DNA of 40,639 bases, taken from the NCBI GenBank assembly GCA_013365365.1, contig JABVXU010000479.1, forward strand, positions 1 to 40,639, read 5' to 3'. Positions within the stretch are counted from its first letter, which is position 1; each line of letters begins with the position of its first letter. Positions 1 to 12,361 of this stretch are shown here, piece by piece. The notes beneath the pieces were generated by a model. That model worked only from the letters and a program-made list of their open reading frames with translations, had not been told where the DNA came from and made no database searches. A program made the position numbers and the translations under genes. This DNA is from Cruorifilaria tuberocauda. Taxonomy: Eukaryota > Nematoda > Chromadorea > Rhabditida > Onchocercidae.

Positions 1-2712
1 GAATTTATATCACCATTGCCATTATCTTCGACACCCGTAACGCGCATTTTACCTGTGATTAAGCTCAAATCCGATTTGATCTCAGATTCATTACCAATTT
101 TATCTAAAAGCAACAATAAAATATAAAAACACAATAAAAATGTTGCAAACACAGTTCCCATGAAGTCTTACAATATAAGAAGGCCAATTTGATTAGTAAA
201 ACTGAGTAATGAAAAACAAGAACGTTAGCATTAATTTATGTCCTTTAATTCAAGAATTATAAGTTACTACCATTCACAAAATTTCTGAATTCTGCCGTCC
301 ATCCATGAGCCGCTGACCATTTACAGTGAGGATTCAAAGCAGCTTCTGCTTCGAAAAGACTTAAAACTGGACGATAGAAGTCGGAGGTGTCCAAAATGAT
401 ACCATATGGACAAGAAAGAATAATGAATGCTTCAATATCATTGGCAAAATTGGAAAGTTTTGGTTCATTTATCTGAATAGCAATAAGTCATTGGGGGATG
501 TTTCTTTAGAACTGAAGCAAATTCCACTGCATTTTCAGAGAAAGTATCTGTTTCACTTTTTGTACTGATCAGAAACATTATGTTTTGAGACATGAGAATG
601 AGTAATTCCAAATAATTGTTTGAATAAATTATTTGGAATTATTTTTTGATTATCAAATTTTGCATTGCTCTTTTTCATACTTTATATCTTTAGTCAGTTC
701 TCATTGTCATGCTTCAAAATATATCGTTCCTGCATGAAAATTAAAACTTGATCACACCTTGCCAATTGCTAGAGTATAACTCTTTTTCCCCGCGACTTTA
801 CATAGCTTCCTGGTTCGTTCTAGAGCTTCTTTATACTCAACCAGATTTAGTGCATTGAGTACAATACCAACAGTTTGAGCGTCTCGTAGTTTTTCGATTA
901 AAAACAGTCGCTTTCTCAAGAGCTGAGTGGCTGGAGTTCTGAATTTCAAATAACATATTTAACTAGTCATAAATGAATAGAACAAGGCCAAGATGTTTCG
1001 ATGATAATTGGACATTAGTACATATTAGAAATACCTAATTCAATACAAAATAAGTTAATCAGAGCACTTTTTTAGTTTGCTTTAAATTTCTAAGGTATAA
1101 CCGAATTGCGCTCTAAGGCTGTTTCACTTATACCACTCTGGCAGCATCCATTACTTTGAATTTTCAAACAATATAAAGTGAGGAGCAATCTACCTCTCAA
1201 ACGAGTACTTAAGCGTAATGGGAGAAAATGTAAAAACATTGATGCAGTTTAAATTAGTCATCAGCCAAAGAGGTAAAAGTGGACTGCTTGTTTCACCGAT
1301 AAACAGCAATGTCATATTTTGTTCTCCTTCCGGCGACACACGTCCTAAGCAATAACCCATATCTAAAATGACATGAAAAATAAACAGAAATCCAAAAGTC
1401 TGTAATTTTTAAAACTACTAGAACAGTAAACAATATTCAATATAGTTTACACATACAGAATATTCGTGTTTCAACATTTTTTTAATTAAAACTTAATTTG
1501 AAGCTCGGGATTGTTGGATCGATCGACGAGTTTGCAGTTGAATAACGATTCCATACCAGAGAATTTGCTCAACAAATCGAACAAAGCATCTCAAATGAAA
1601 CATTATAGTTTTGCGCATTTTCAGTAAAAACGACTATTAATTTCTAATCTTCGTAAAATGGCACTTTTAGCATAAATACCATTATTAAAATAAAGAGAGA
1701 AGAAAAGAGAAAGGTAAATTTCTTTAATACATTTATTTGCCAAAGTACAGTCTTTTACGTCATAAGTTTTGTACATTTGGTGCCCTTTACATGATGTATG
1801 CACTGAATATTTTGTTTTTAGGAAAAATGAACTTATTTTACCTAGAAAAATACTAATCTAGCAAAATTAGATTAATTTCACAATATAAAGTTGATAGAAT
1901 TAACCTGAGTTGTGTGCATAAATTGCATCGAATAAAAGGCAACAGTTCGGTTCGAATTTGTCTTTATATTCTTGCACTCCTTCTTCTAACTTTCCCCATT
2001 CAATATCTGCATTACCAAAAACAAACCGAGCGGGAATGCTATTACTGGTCTCACTCATGCATGAATCTCCGTAATGAATGATGCAATCAGCACCGCACTG
2101 TTCCGCTGCTATTGAATCTATGCAACAGCTGCAATTGTACACTAACAATAAAAGCAAGATGAAACTGAAAAACCGTCGTGGTACTTGACTCTCTCCAGAT
2201 AAAGTGAATTTGGAGAAAGGAACTTTAAAAATGGATATAAATTCGGTGATTAAAGAGAAGGTTATTATTTTTTCCACTCAACAGCACGTATTTTCAGTGC
2301 AAGCGCCGCCTAGAAACCTTGCTACTGGAAAAAAATGTGTTAACTTTGCATTAAACAATTATTATAATCTCTGTTTCGATTCATCTCAAAGGTTCTAAAA
2401 ATAACTTTTCATTAACAAATAAAATCACTTAATCCACTTCTGATTTCGTCATCATTACTTTTATCATCTGACTTAATTATAAATTCCATCATAACACTTT
2501 TCAAGTGATACGTACCTCCGATATGTCGTATCGGCTAATACATATGATTTTACATCACCGTTGCACTCCTTTTCTAAAAGGCTAGAGATATTAGAAGATA
2601 CAGAAAGGAGATAATCGGGGAACTGTAAGGCAACTCGACAGTAACCATGATCATTAATCCATGATATTGTTGAATCAATATCGAAAAATTTCCTTAATTT
2701 AGTACTGTCCAT
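1..2712 (-). CDS. DPH2: Diphthamide biosynthesis protein 2 (DPH2), 3' end beyond window
   Basis: Partner of DPH1 in the cytosolic Fe-S radical enzyme that starts diphthamide synthesis on a histidine of elongation factor 2. Seven exons (minus): 2712-2516, 2128-1905, 1589-1557, 1362-1194, 938-758, 472-271, 103-1; every junction keeps phase, giving about 369 residues before the window edge. Family landmarks seen: VALQFPD near residue 40, ADTTYRSCCID across the exon 1/2 junction (Cys67/68), GADCIIHYGDSCMS (to Cys89), AGKKSYTLAIGK, then LSCPYG (Cys289) and LSLITGKMRV near the end. The SCC and SCPYG cysteines correspond to iron-sulfur ligands known in the family. The start ATG follows a TTTGCAG acceptor by three bases, fitting trans-splicing. 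The stop codon lies outside the window. Exon 3 is only 33 bp. Identification is secure; the microexon boundary is inferred from phase and a GTATGG donor. Confidence 0.93.
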
Positions 2713-3210
2713 ATCCTGCAAATTCGTTCTTTTCACATCTTGCTGATGTTTACATATCAATTCAAACTATTCAGCATCGGTCCACGAAATTCATGATATA
2801 TCTTCTCTTATGCTTAAAATTTTCACATGCCAGTCTAGATAGCGATTATTTCAAAGTTACCTACATGAAGTTTTATCTGAAAAAATATTAATACTTTGCT
2901 GAAAAGTTTAGCTGATCACACTTAAACCTAAACTGCTCTTTTTCTACGTCTGCAATGCAATCATTCAGGAAATAAACTTTTTGATTTTTGTTAATAATAA
3001 TTCATACTATAGGTTTTTCGATATGCTTCGTTAGTCAGTTACTGAAATTTTTCAAATAATTCAAATGAGGTGGCAGAAAAAGAAATCAAATGAACTACTC
3101 ATATCACATTTCAGCTTCTAAAAAGTTATACTTTCTTATGCACGAGCAATAATATTTCTTTCATTCTTCAGATCTGCTCAGAATATATATTCAAAATAAA
3201 AGTCATAGAC

Positions 3211-3230
3211 TTAACTAACTAACTAACTAA
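3211..3230. repeat. TAAC microsatellite
   Basis: Four to five TAAC units in a row, directly visible. Short simple repeat with no implied function. Confidence 0.9.
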
Positions 3231-3602
3231 GTAAAAAAGTTGGACATTTCGATTACCTGACCTTAATTAATTGTTCCAGAATGTGTTCTTCTGCAGAAAG
3301 CAAACTCATTGTTGATAGTGCTGAAGTTACAAGATATAATTTGATTCCCAGAAACTTATTCGATCTGACAAAATTAATGCAAGTTGCGCAACAGCAATGA
3401 GTGAATACCAGTCAAATGAACATATAAGCATAATATATCTTTCTCAAAAGAAATTAAACAGTTCCTCATCCATTCAAATCTTCTCTTCTTTTTTCAGCAC
3501 AATAACAAATAAATGCAGTTAAAAATAAATAGCATAATAGCCAAATAATTGAATTTAAGCAAGAACGAACTTAAATTACAAGTCGTATAATATTGGGCGT
3601 AA

Positions 3603-3910
3603 GTGAAAATAGCAGTAAATCAGTTTAAAGATTTAAAGCCGGAAGTACGTAAACAGTCAAAGGAAAAACACAGAGTAATCACCAAAAACGATCAATCAAA
3701 AACTGATGGTACTCTCAACCTGTATACAACGTGCCACTGTCTGGTCCGTTAAATGCGGCAAACTTTCCGAAAGACTACCACTTGCTTACAAAGTTACTAA
3801 TGTTTGATAATTCTGATAGTGATAAGTATGATATGATTATCAGGGAAGTGCGAGTGCAATTCGGAGATGAAAACGAATTTAACTGGCTAAGAGAGTGGTG
3901 TGATGCTTAA
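3603..3910 (+). pseudogene. Unidentified coding-like relic in two frames
   Basis: Two overlapping plus-strand open stretches look more protein-like than their AT-rich surroundings. The first, 3603-3752, is lysine-rich (QFKDLKPEVRK) and ends in a stop. The second, 3707-3910, is a clean 67-codon frame containing NAANFPKDYHLL and EFNWLREWCDA and ends in TAA. A one-frame shift in the 3710-3735 overlap would join them, which suggests a broken gene or retroelement fragment. Neither has a convincing splice acceptor or start. I do not recognise the family, and chance cannot be excluded. Confidence 0.3.
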
Positions 3911-4258
3911 TTGTCTAAAAAATTAAGTGTGAATAAAGAAAACATCTTTACGCTGATCAGTAGTAGCATATTTAATGAGTCCGTTATTTAACGCTAATGT
4001 TGAAATCATTTGATTACGTCATATTCAAATTTAATTATCATATTTGTAAGCTTTTTTCAAATCTGACTAAAGCTCTTAAAAAGCTGACAATCATAATGTT
4101 ATTATAGTTTATTCTCATTTGGTTAACAGTACATGTAATTTGATTGCATTACGTCGCTGTGTCATTTATCTTAATCATTTATTATTTCACTGCTAATGAT
4201 ATTTAGCCAAGATAATTGGGTTATTAAAATGAGTAGTTTGTTATTGTTTATTTTCAGG

Positions 4259-7200
4259 ATGAGTATGTTTCCCCCATATATTTCGACAGTCCTTCAAGAT
4301 ACTTCGGATAGTCATCGTTGCAATTCTGAACAAGACCATACATATTGTAGCGTGAATGATACTTATGGTATGCCACTTGCCCATCGACTTACACAATTTC
4401 GCGATGAAAATATTGGTTGTGACGTTGAATTTATCGTTGGTACAGAGCAAAAAGTTAGTTCACAATATATTTTGCATTTTCCTCCAAACAGATCTCGCAG
4501 ATTGATGAATCATAAATTAATAATTCTATTTATATAAGAAATTGGAAGAATAATTGTTATTTGAACGTCGCTAATAAATTTATTGCAGTATTAGGAGGAG
4601 ATCTTTTAAGTTTAAACAAAAGTTAATACGATCGAAATATCATGCTGATTCCGGTTTAGAATAAATTGGTCAGACTTTCACTGCATTTATAGCACGTTTT
4701 CTGTCAATTATTAATAAAAACAACTAATTAACTGATTAATTAAGACTTCCCATTTTGCGGGATAAATTTATGACTTTTTCCAGGCAGTTAAAGCCCACAA
4801 ACTTATTCTTGGTTGTGGTTCAAAAGTATTCACTACGATGTTCTACGGTAAAATGACACAGGGTGATTTTTCTTTTTTATTATTGTTTCAGAAAAGTATT
4901 CCTTTGTTTTACGGAAGAATTAGTTTTTTTTTCGAATATCTCATTTTAGAACTTATGCATCTACAAGTATACATATTTTGATTCGATAATAGTATTTTAG
5001 CATTTTAGCCATACTTGATAGTGGATAATGATTTTTAGTTGTGCGCAAATAATTAATGATGATATATCCTTTTTCCATTTACTGTTAATTAGAAAATTTT
5101 TCTCTATTTACAAGTTCTTTTCTGCAGAAAACCAAAAGGATAATCTAATGACGGTTGTAGTTCCGGATATCACTCCTCACGCCTTTACAACTCTTATTAA
5201 TTTTCTGTATTCGGATTTGAATATAGATACAGTTAAACTGGATGATGACGGTGTGATGGAAACGCTCTACGCGGGTAATAGCCATTTCGATGATTTAATT
5301 TTATCATTCTTGTAGGTAGATAATCAGTGCGACTGAGATGCAGTAATTTGAGTTTTTTAAATTGTTCATGTTTCTGTAATTTTATAAGCACGAGTTTTGG
5401 GCACTGTCTATATCGTTGTTTAAACCTGCCTGGTATTTATATGAAATATGTACTGTCATGTTCAGGTGCATTTCATATCTATGAAATTCTTCCATAGTCG
5501 AATCTAAATCAGAATTTTCGAAACTTAGAGATTTATGCGTAAATAAACTTGGTAACTCACTTTTATATTTCGATGTTCTCTTACAAATTATCCCATTATT
5601 CTATTTCAGCAAAGAAGTATGATGTGAAAAATCTTATTATGGCATGCATTCGATATTTAGCCAATTCCTTAACTGCTTCGAATTCACTTTGCCTGCTTTC
5701 ACAAGCTCGTTTCTTCGACGAACCGTTTCTGATGAAGCAGTGTTTGCAGATGATTGATGCAAAGACTGATGAGGCTTTGAAATCTCCAGGTATATGATTC
5801 CTTAGTTAAATTAGAACGTTCCCGTTGTACTACAGAAAAAATTAAGTTCAATTAGGAAACTGTAAGCTTCTGTTCGAAAACTGAAAACATTATACTCTCT
5901 GTAAATAATATACAATAAGTAATCTGACTTTTAAATGACATTACTTTTCAGCTTGACGTTTTATGTAGTCTCGCGTAATTTCATATTATTGATGTTTCTC
6001 TTATTCCTTTACTGTTGCAGAAATGAATTTTTACAGGCCTTAGAGATATTGATCGCGATACGCTTGCAACAGTATTGAAGAGAAGTGAGCTAAATCCGAG
6101 CAATGAACTTGTTATTTTTAGAGCCGCACAGTCATGGAGTGAAGCGGTTTGTTTATGTCGTATTGCATCATTGCATCGAAAATTAGATATAATGGAAAAT
6201 AAGTTCTCTTATGATTTTCTTTTCTCCAGCTATTTTAAATCTCCAATTTTTGATATGATATCCGATATATCCTTAAGTGGAATTAGTTTTGATTTTTACC
6301 TGCAGCTGAAATTTAAAATTTAATTCATGTCATCTAAATCAAAAAAATACTGCAAAACATTGAAATGGGAAACAAATAAGTTGTGTTTCAGTTTGATCAT
6401 ATTTCGGAATTTTTACTTTTCTGAAAGCTATACTCGAACTGACTTCTGCTGTATATTCGTTCTCAATTTAGGTATTTTAATTTTTCTAGGAATGCGAACG
6501 ACAAAAATTAGAGGTAAATCCTTCGAATCAACGTCAAGTTCTTGGTCCAGTACTTTCGCTTATACGGTTCCCATTGATGACAGTTCATGAATTTGGGGAA
6601 GCCGGTGCATTCTTTCTTTTTTTTTACATTTGTTGTTTTTAATTTTACAATAACTTTTTTACTGAATATATGCTAGCGTAAGCCTCCTTTACACTCCTCC
6701 TGTCAAGTTATAATATCAAATCGTCTCGTATTAATCCAAAATCTTTTACTTCCTTAGCCTTTTTAGAGTAGTTTCTCCTTTATTATTACTTATGAGTTGA
6801 AATTTTATTTTAATTTTATGTTTTAGCAACTTCATCGCTACTAAGCTGTGAGGAAATTGCTCAGGTATTCCTTCACTTAACCGTTGTTCCACGTCCTCCA
6901 GTTTCCTATCCTACAGGTTCTTTATCTATATTTTTTCGGAAAAGTTGTGACATTCAGTAGTACATTAGTATAAGTAGATTTTACATTAAGTGATGATAAA
7001 ATTTCAAATTCATTAAGTGTCGATTATGTCCTATTCTGATCTCAGGAGGTCAATCAATGTTCTCAGTAACTTGGACTGAAAAATATTGCAAACTGCTTTT
7101 AACAGTAGCGTTTTGCTGAAACTATTTTTGTGAAAAATCAAATTCACTTTTTAATCTAATAACAATAGTTTCATCAGATATAAATGATATATATGTTTGC

Positions 7201-8401
7201 ATTTTTTCAGGTTTAAGATGTAATGGACGTTCGCGGCATGTAGTAAAACGTTTTCCTGTCTTATCGAGTAAACGCTGTAACAGGCGAGAAAATAAATTCT
7301 GGTATGCTAAATTTAGATGAGTTTATTTCTTTTTAATTTTATGTCTGTCTTATGGACAAAATCTAAATGAGTTATTCTCATGTTAAAGTTATATTTTCCG
7401 GCTTTAGTTTCATGGTAGATCGTGAAATTTTGATAAGTGGTTTTGGGATATTCGGATTTGCACCAATGGCAAAACCGCATTTATCAATTATCGATCCATC
7501 GGTGGCTCTCGATTGGCGAACCCAAGTGGAAATTCAGGTTGATTAAGATTTTTATATTTCGGCATAAAATTGGAAGTAGTTGAAGTAATTTAGTTTGATT
7601 GAATCCAGTCTGATATGTAATTTTGCAAAAAGCGTAAGTAGACTAAAAGTTATTTTCAACTTTAGAAATAATCTTTTAGTTTTGTTGGCAGATGTTTACT
7701 GCTGAATGACAATATGCTTTAGCATGCTGCAATGAACGCGGTATAGTTCCGCATCATAATGTTCATGGGAGTATCGTATCGTAGTGACAACGAATATTCG
7801 AAACCGCTTTTGATTTTTTATTCTTTGCGTTGCTATTTTTTACATTCACATTTAAATGCTAATTAAGTGAATGGATCTTAATTCTAATTTCGTTTCTACA
7901 GGTATCACCCTCACCGGATGTCCGAGATAGTGGCCTGATAATGGATTGTGCAAGTGCGACAGAAATTGTTGTTATTCAAGGAACAATGGGTGATGTAAAG
8001 CCGGTGGTGGCAAGTTTCAGAAAACCGGTGCCTGTGCGGCCTAATATTTTTTATATAGCTGGGATGAAGTTTTTGGTAAGTTTCCATTGATTTAAGTTAC
8101 TGAAATGAAAAGAACGAAAGGTTATGAAAATCCACATAACAGAATCTTTTTAGCTTATGCACTTGCTCATGAATGTCAGTTTTCAACAGTAAAGGTATTG
8201 TTTCAGTCGGATGCAGGTGTACAAACTTACAGTGGAAAGGAAGGCATCGAATCAATAACAATATCATTACCATTTGATGAAGAAGTCAGTTTTCATTTCC
8301 AAAGTTTCCGGAATTCACACGGAAATGAAGATGTTTGTCGTTTTGAAGGACAGCTTCCTGAGATACATTTCTTTGTTCAGTGGCCCGAAGGAACTCATTA
8401 G
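4259..8401 (+). CDS. BTB-BACK-PHR domain protein, BTBD1/2/3/6 family
   Basis: Likely substrate adaptor for a Cullin-3 ubiquitin ligase, the established role of BTB-BACK-PHR proteins. Eleven exons: 4259-4453, 4784-4862, 5128-5274, 5610-5789, 6037-6146, 6490-6604, 6827-6916, 7211-7301, 7408-7537, 7902-8075, 8207-8401. All phases agree, giving 501 residues, normal for the family. BTB is about residues 45-140 (FRDENIGCDVEFIVG, KAHKLILGCGSKVF, INFLYSDL); BACK about 141-260 (LYAAKKYDVKNL, LRDIDRDTLATVLKR, QSWSEAECERQ); PHR about 306-501 (FPVLSSKRCN, GFGIFGF, FRKPVPVRPNIFYIAG, LPEIHFFVQWPEG). The start ATG is two bases after a TTTTCAG acceptor (4257), as for spliced-leader addition; the same frame is open upstream with an earlier ATG at 4196, so a longer start is possible. 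Which BTBD paralogue it matches cannot be decided by eye. Confidence 0.93.
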
Positions 8402-9096
8402 AATTCGGACCTTTGTATACTTTTGTTTCTTAATTTCATTTCTAGCTACCTGATTGTATTTTGAAGAAAAAATTCCATTTCAAATAAGTTTACAAAATTG
8501 AATTTGCATGCATATTTTATAATCATAATATTTTGTTTATAAAATGATCAGTGAAAAAAAAAAATTGGTAACTAGTGACTTGGAATAATATTATTTTTGA
8601 AAAAGAAATCTTGCTATCTTTAGCAGTAATAGTCTCAAAATACAAGATATTTCTTCTATTGATATCTGTGTCTTCGCTGCATTTTTAGCGAATTATTTAA
8701 CTTTATTTTATTTGGTGTTCAATCAATTTTATGTTTATTATGTAATAACGGGGATTTCTGAGATAAGCGTACGCAGCCGTTTGTTACTGTTTATCAGAAC
8801 ATGTATAAATGCTTATGTGTATAAAACTAAAATTTTTAAGAATTTTCTATATTATTGTAATGTTCTGAATAGACATATTTTCTGTATCATACGCTTTAAT
8901 GATTGTTAATTTATTTAATTTGTGTCGGTTGAAGTTGTTTTGTGTTGATTATAGCAATATATTAATTGGAAGGTTGTTGTCTTATTGAAATTTTTGGAAG
9001 TTTTCCTATATTTATGCTGAAAATTGTTTCATACTATCGAAGATTTTTTAATTTTGAAATTTGAATTGAATGAAAAATTTTCATTGCAGTGCAGAG
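8402..9096. other. Intergenic spacer between BTB gene and PEX12
   Basis: About 700 bp between two genes on the same strand. No AATAAA was found close after the BTB stop; an AATAAG variant occurs near 8483. Small open frames here are AT-rich and resemble no family. The spacer ends with a TTGCAG acceptor at 9084-9089 just before the PEX12 start. Confidence 0.6.
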
Positions 9097-12000
9097 ATGG
9101 TGGCCGAAAGTGAGAAAAATGTGGCATTAATTGGTACTGGGCTGCCGTCGATATTTGAACTGATTGCACAAGATAGTCTGTCAGTTTCTATTCAACAGGC
9201 TATTCATCATATCGTAAAGGTATGGTATTTATTCCTTCTTTCTTAAAAACATGGAAAAGGAAAGATTTATCGGATATTAAGTTATAGGCGTTGATGTATG
9301 ATATCGAAACATTATAAAGTGAATATAATTTTATTTATTAATGGTAAACAGCATGTTTAATTCACAAAGTTTTTGACTTTATTTATTCACTTTATTTCAC
9401 TTCATTTATATTTTACATCGTTAATTATAATAAATCGTATAAACCATTCGCTGATAAAGTGAATATTTACTTCTACGATGTGAGTGCTGTTATATGCATC
9501 CGCGAATAGTTTTTGAGTGCTTGATATAATTGGGTGAGCTTTGCATAATGAATATTCGTTAATTTAATCTAAAATATTTGAAGTACTTATATGAATGCAA
9601 TCCTCCACGATACAGACTGTTATGGAAATGGTACGATGAAATATATGCAGTCGCCGATTTGGTTCTTGAAAATTTCTATTTGAAGAAATATGGTTAATTT
9701 TCTTATCCGACATGTTTTTTTAGAAAGTAATATGGATTTACGTGAAGTTATTTCGTAATGTAATGTGGGAAACTAACAGTTTAAACTATTACGGAAATCT
9801 CAATAAGTGAAAACAACAAAGTAGAAAATAGCAAGAAGTGTAAGTTGACTGCAAGGACGTAAGATTAATAATTGTAGAATATTGTATAATATATTTTGCC
9901 CATTAGGGCAGGTCAGTAGCGGTGCAAGACCATTAAATATAGTGTATTGCTATATAATATTGCTCTATTTTTAATATTTGAAAATTTCAAATTCTTGCGG
10001 TATGTGATTCAAAGGGTTTTCCCCTGTTTCAATGTTTTTTAGGCGGTTCGCTTGCCGAAAACTTTTATGGAATGAAACGGATAATTAATGGCACTGGTCG
10101 ATCGGCCTCGACGGGAATTCCAAAGCTACGTTCCCTGTTCATGCTTGTAAGTTATTTTTGTTCAAAGTTATTTGTAAAATGTCATCATAAATTGTTCAAA
10201 GCAGAAGTTGCATGAGAAATCCGTTGTAATTTATAGATGAGAAAATATTGAATTATGGAGTAAGCATATAAAAGAACGAAAGATATTTCATTTAGAGACA
10301 GAATACTGAAATTGAAAGTGGGACTTAGCACTTCAGATGATACTTTTTTAATAGATCTGTTCAATGAAAAAAATTTTTTTGAACTGAATTTCTCGATAAA
10401 TAATATTTAAGACATTCAGTTAATTAGTCAACACCGAAAAAAGGTGATATAAGATTTTCATTTTTAAAATCGTAGCAGTTTATGAATTCTTAATCAAGAA
10501 ATTCATATTTTTGATTAGCATCAATTTTCATTTTTTCTCGTTTCAAACTATCATCCATTTAAATTTGATAGGTTTTTGGGAAAGAAAAAATTGCTGTATT
10601 TTGTAGGTTGGATGGCCGTATATCATTAAAAAATTAGAAAAGTTTCATTTATTACTGTCGACATTTACTGCTAGAAGTAATGCAAAGGTAAGATTTATAT
10701 TTAAAATATTCTCAATATTCTCATTTTCGTCATTTTCCAAGTTTCTAAAGTTAAAAAGCTGGAAAAATTCTTTTTTTTAATTTTTGTTTTTATATTTTAT
10801 TTGTAGAAAGTATGTAGTTTTTTTATTCATTTGTCCGATTTATATTGCCAATGTACAGAAATACAGAGACATATGAATAAATTGGTCAGCTTGTAAGGAT
10901 ATCTCAATCAGTTTTTTATCTAAATCACAGCTTTACATGATCCAAATTAATTTTGTTCTGGTAACAACAGTGATTTTGCTTTCTACGCATTAGCAAAATC
11001 TCTGTTGTTACATGAAACTTCTTCCAGTTTTCTAAAATTGTAACTTTCATTAGAAAAAATAAATGAGTGATCGAAAACATATGTCTGTGAAATCATGAAT
11101 ATTTTACTTTTGCAGCAACTTCCATTAATTCATATTCTCGTCAGTTATTACCCATGGGTCAAAGTATTATTCTCTACCTTCGCTTTCATACTTAAAATTG
11201 GTTATATTTTATCGTTATGTAATGTGCATTCACCGGAACTAAAATTTGCAAATGTATATTTGGTGAAATCCACTCTAATTGATTTCGAAGCAAACCAGAA
11301 GTGAGTTATTCTCACTCTTCATATATTTTATGAATAAATGAGTTACCTAAGTTTTTCCTATAAATGGATAAAACGGTAAAAAAGAGAATGATGGAGAACA
11401 TCCATAGTTCTGCAGAAAATTTATTTCTATTGTATTGCAACACTATTGTTGAATTACATATAAATTAAATTTATAATAATAAATAAATGGCATTTCAGGA
11501 AGTCCTGGCAAGTACTAGTACTTTTTGTTAACATTCTCACTCGATGCATAACTTTTGGCCTTTATGTTATCCAGTTTCTGGATTTCTATTACAATAGCGA
11601 TACTGCAGAAAACTTTCGATTGGAGCAAAGGATACGAAAATGGAGATATCCACCAGCACCTCACAAAGTATTTTTTGGAATTTGTAAAGCTCACCTTGGC
11701 TCATGGGTGCACTTATCTCATGAAAACATGTAGCATTATTTGTTGCAGTTGTTTCTGAAGATAATAAAAGGGCACAATGAAATTATTGATGTTTGTAAAA
11801 ACACCCATAACATTTGATTTTTTAGAAATTACGAGAAAATTCTGTGTTACTTCTGGAAACGAACAAATGCCCTTTGTGCTTGGGACAGCGTACCAATGAT
11901 ACAGTATGTTTCACTTACTTAAATCGATAAAATTACTGTAGTTAGTCATTTCGTCTTTTTACTACCGCATTACTTTTAAGAAAAGAGAGAAAAAGATATT

Positions 12001-12361
12001 TAAGCAGGTATTTAAACATATAAGAAAAAGATATTTAAACATATAAGAAAATATAAGAAAGTAATCATAATCATAGGCGTGAACTTAATTAGCTTGGTCA
12101 GCGTTAGAAACTGTGGCATAGTGAAGTGCCGTTATCTTCATCTAACTCTATCCGAATTCAAAGTAGGTTAAAACGTACTCTCTAATTATTTTGGTTACTT
12201 ATTGAAATTATACCCTTTCATAACAGGTGCTTGCTGCTTCTGGTTATGTTTTCTGTTATGGTTGCATATATTCGTACGTCGAACAAGAGAAAAAATGCCC
12301 AGTTACGGGTTTGCCGGCGAATGTAGACGATTTGATCAAAATTTTTATCCCTCCAATGTAA
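9097..12361 (+). CDS. prx-12: Peroxin-12, RING subunit of the peroxisomal PEX2/10/12 ubiquitin ligase
   Basis: Integral peroxisomal membrane protein that, with PEX2 and PEX10, ubiquitinates the PEX5 receptor so it can be recycled during matrix protein import. Eight exons: 9097-9219, 9584-9692, 10043-10146, 10607-10687, 11116-11300, 11499-11667, 11826-11903, 12227-12361; phases agree, 327 residues, slightly shorter than animal PEX12. Landmarks: LPSIFELIAQDSLSV at the N terminus, LLWKWYDEIYAVADL, AENFYGMKRI, a hydrophobic core over exons 4-6 (for example FILKIGYILSL and FGLYVIQFLDFYY), then the C-terminal RING. Its cysteines are C272, C275, C293, C296 and C307 (CPLC, FCYGC, KKCPVTG); the full eight-ligand set is absent, which is normal for PEX12. 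The ATG lies seven bases after a TTGCAG acceptor. The exon 6/7 junction is the least certain. Confidence 0.95.
11990..12055. repeat. Short tandem repeat in the last PEX12 intron
   Basis: Two to three diverged copies of a unit containing AAAGATATTTAAACATATAAG lie between exons 7 and 8 of PEX12. Directly visible local duplication; probably slippage. Confidence 0.7.

Larger units (their letters stand above)
2713..4258. promoter_or_regulatory. Head-to-head intergenic region between DPH2 and the BTB gene
   Basis: About 1.5 kb separates the starts of two divergent genes, so both promoters should lie here. I see no clear TATA or initiator that can be assigned. The stretch holds a short TAAC microsatellite and an unidentified coding-like relic at 3603-3910; the rest is plain AT-rich sequence. 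Confidence 0.5.

Noticed and set aside
2204..2398. Plus-strand open frame opposite the first DPH2 intron
   Set aside because: Lies antisense within a gene whose exons are well established; no family motif.
8712..8909. 65-codon plus-strand open frame between the BTB gene and PEX12
   Set aside because: Hydrophobic only because of T-rich codons, no motif, no splice or start context.
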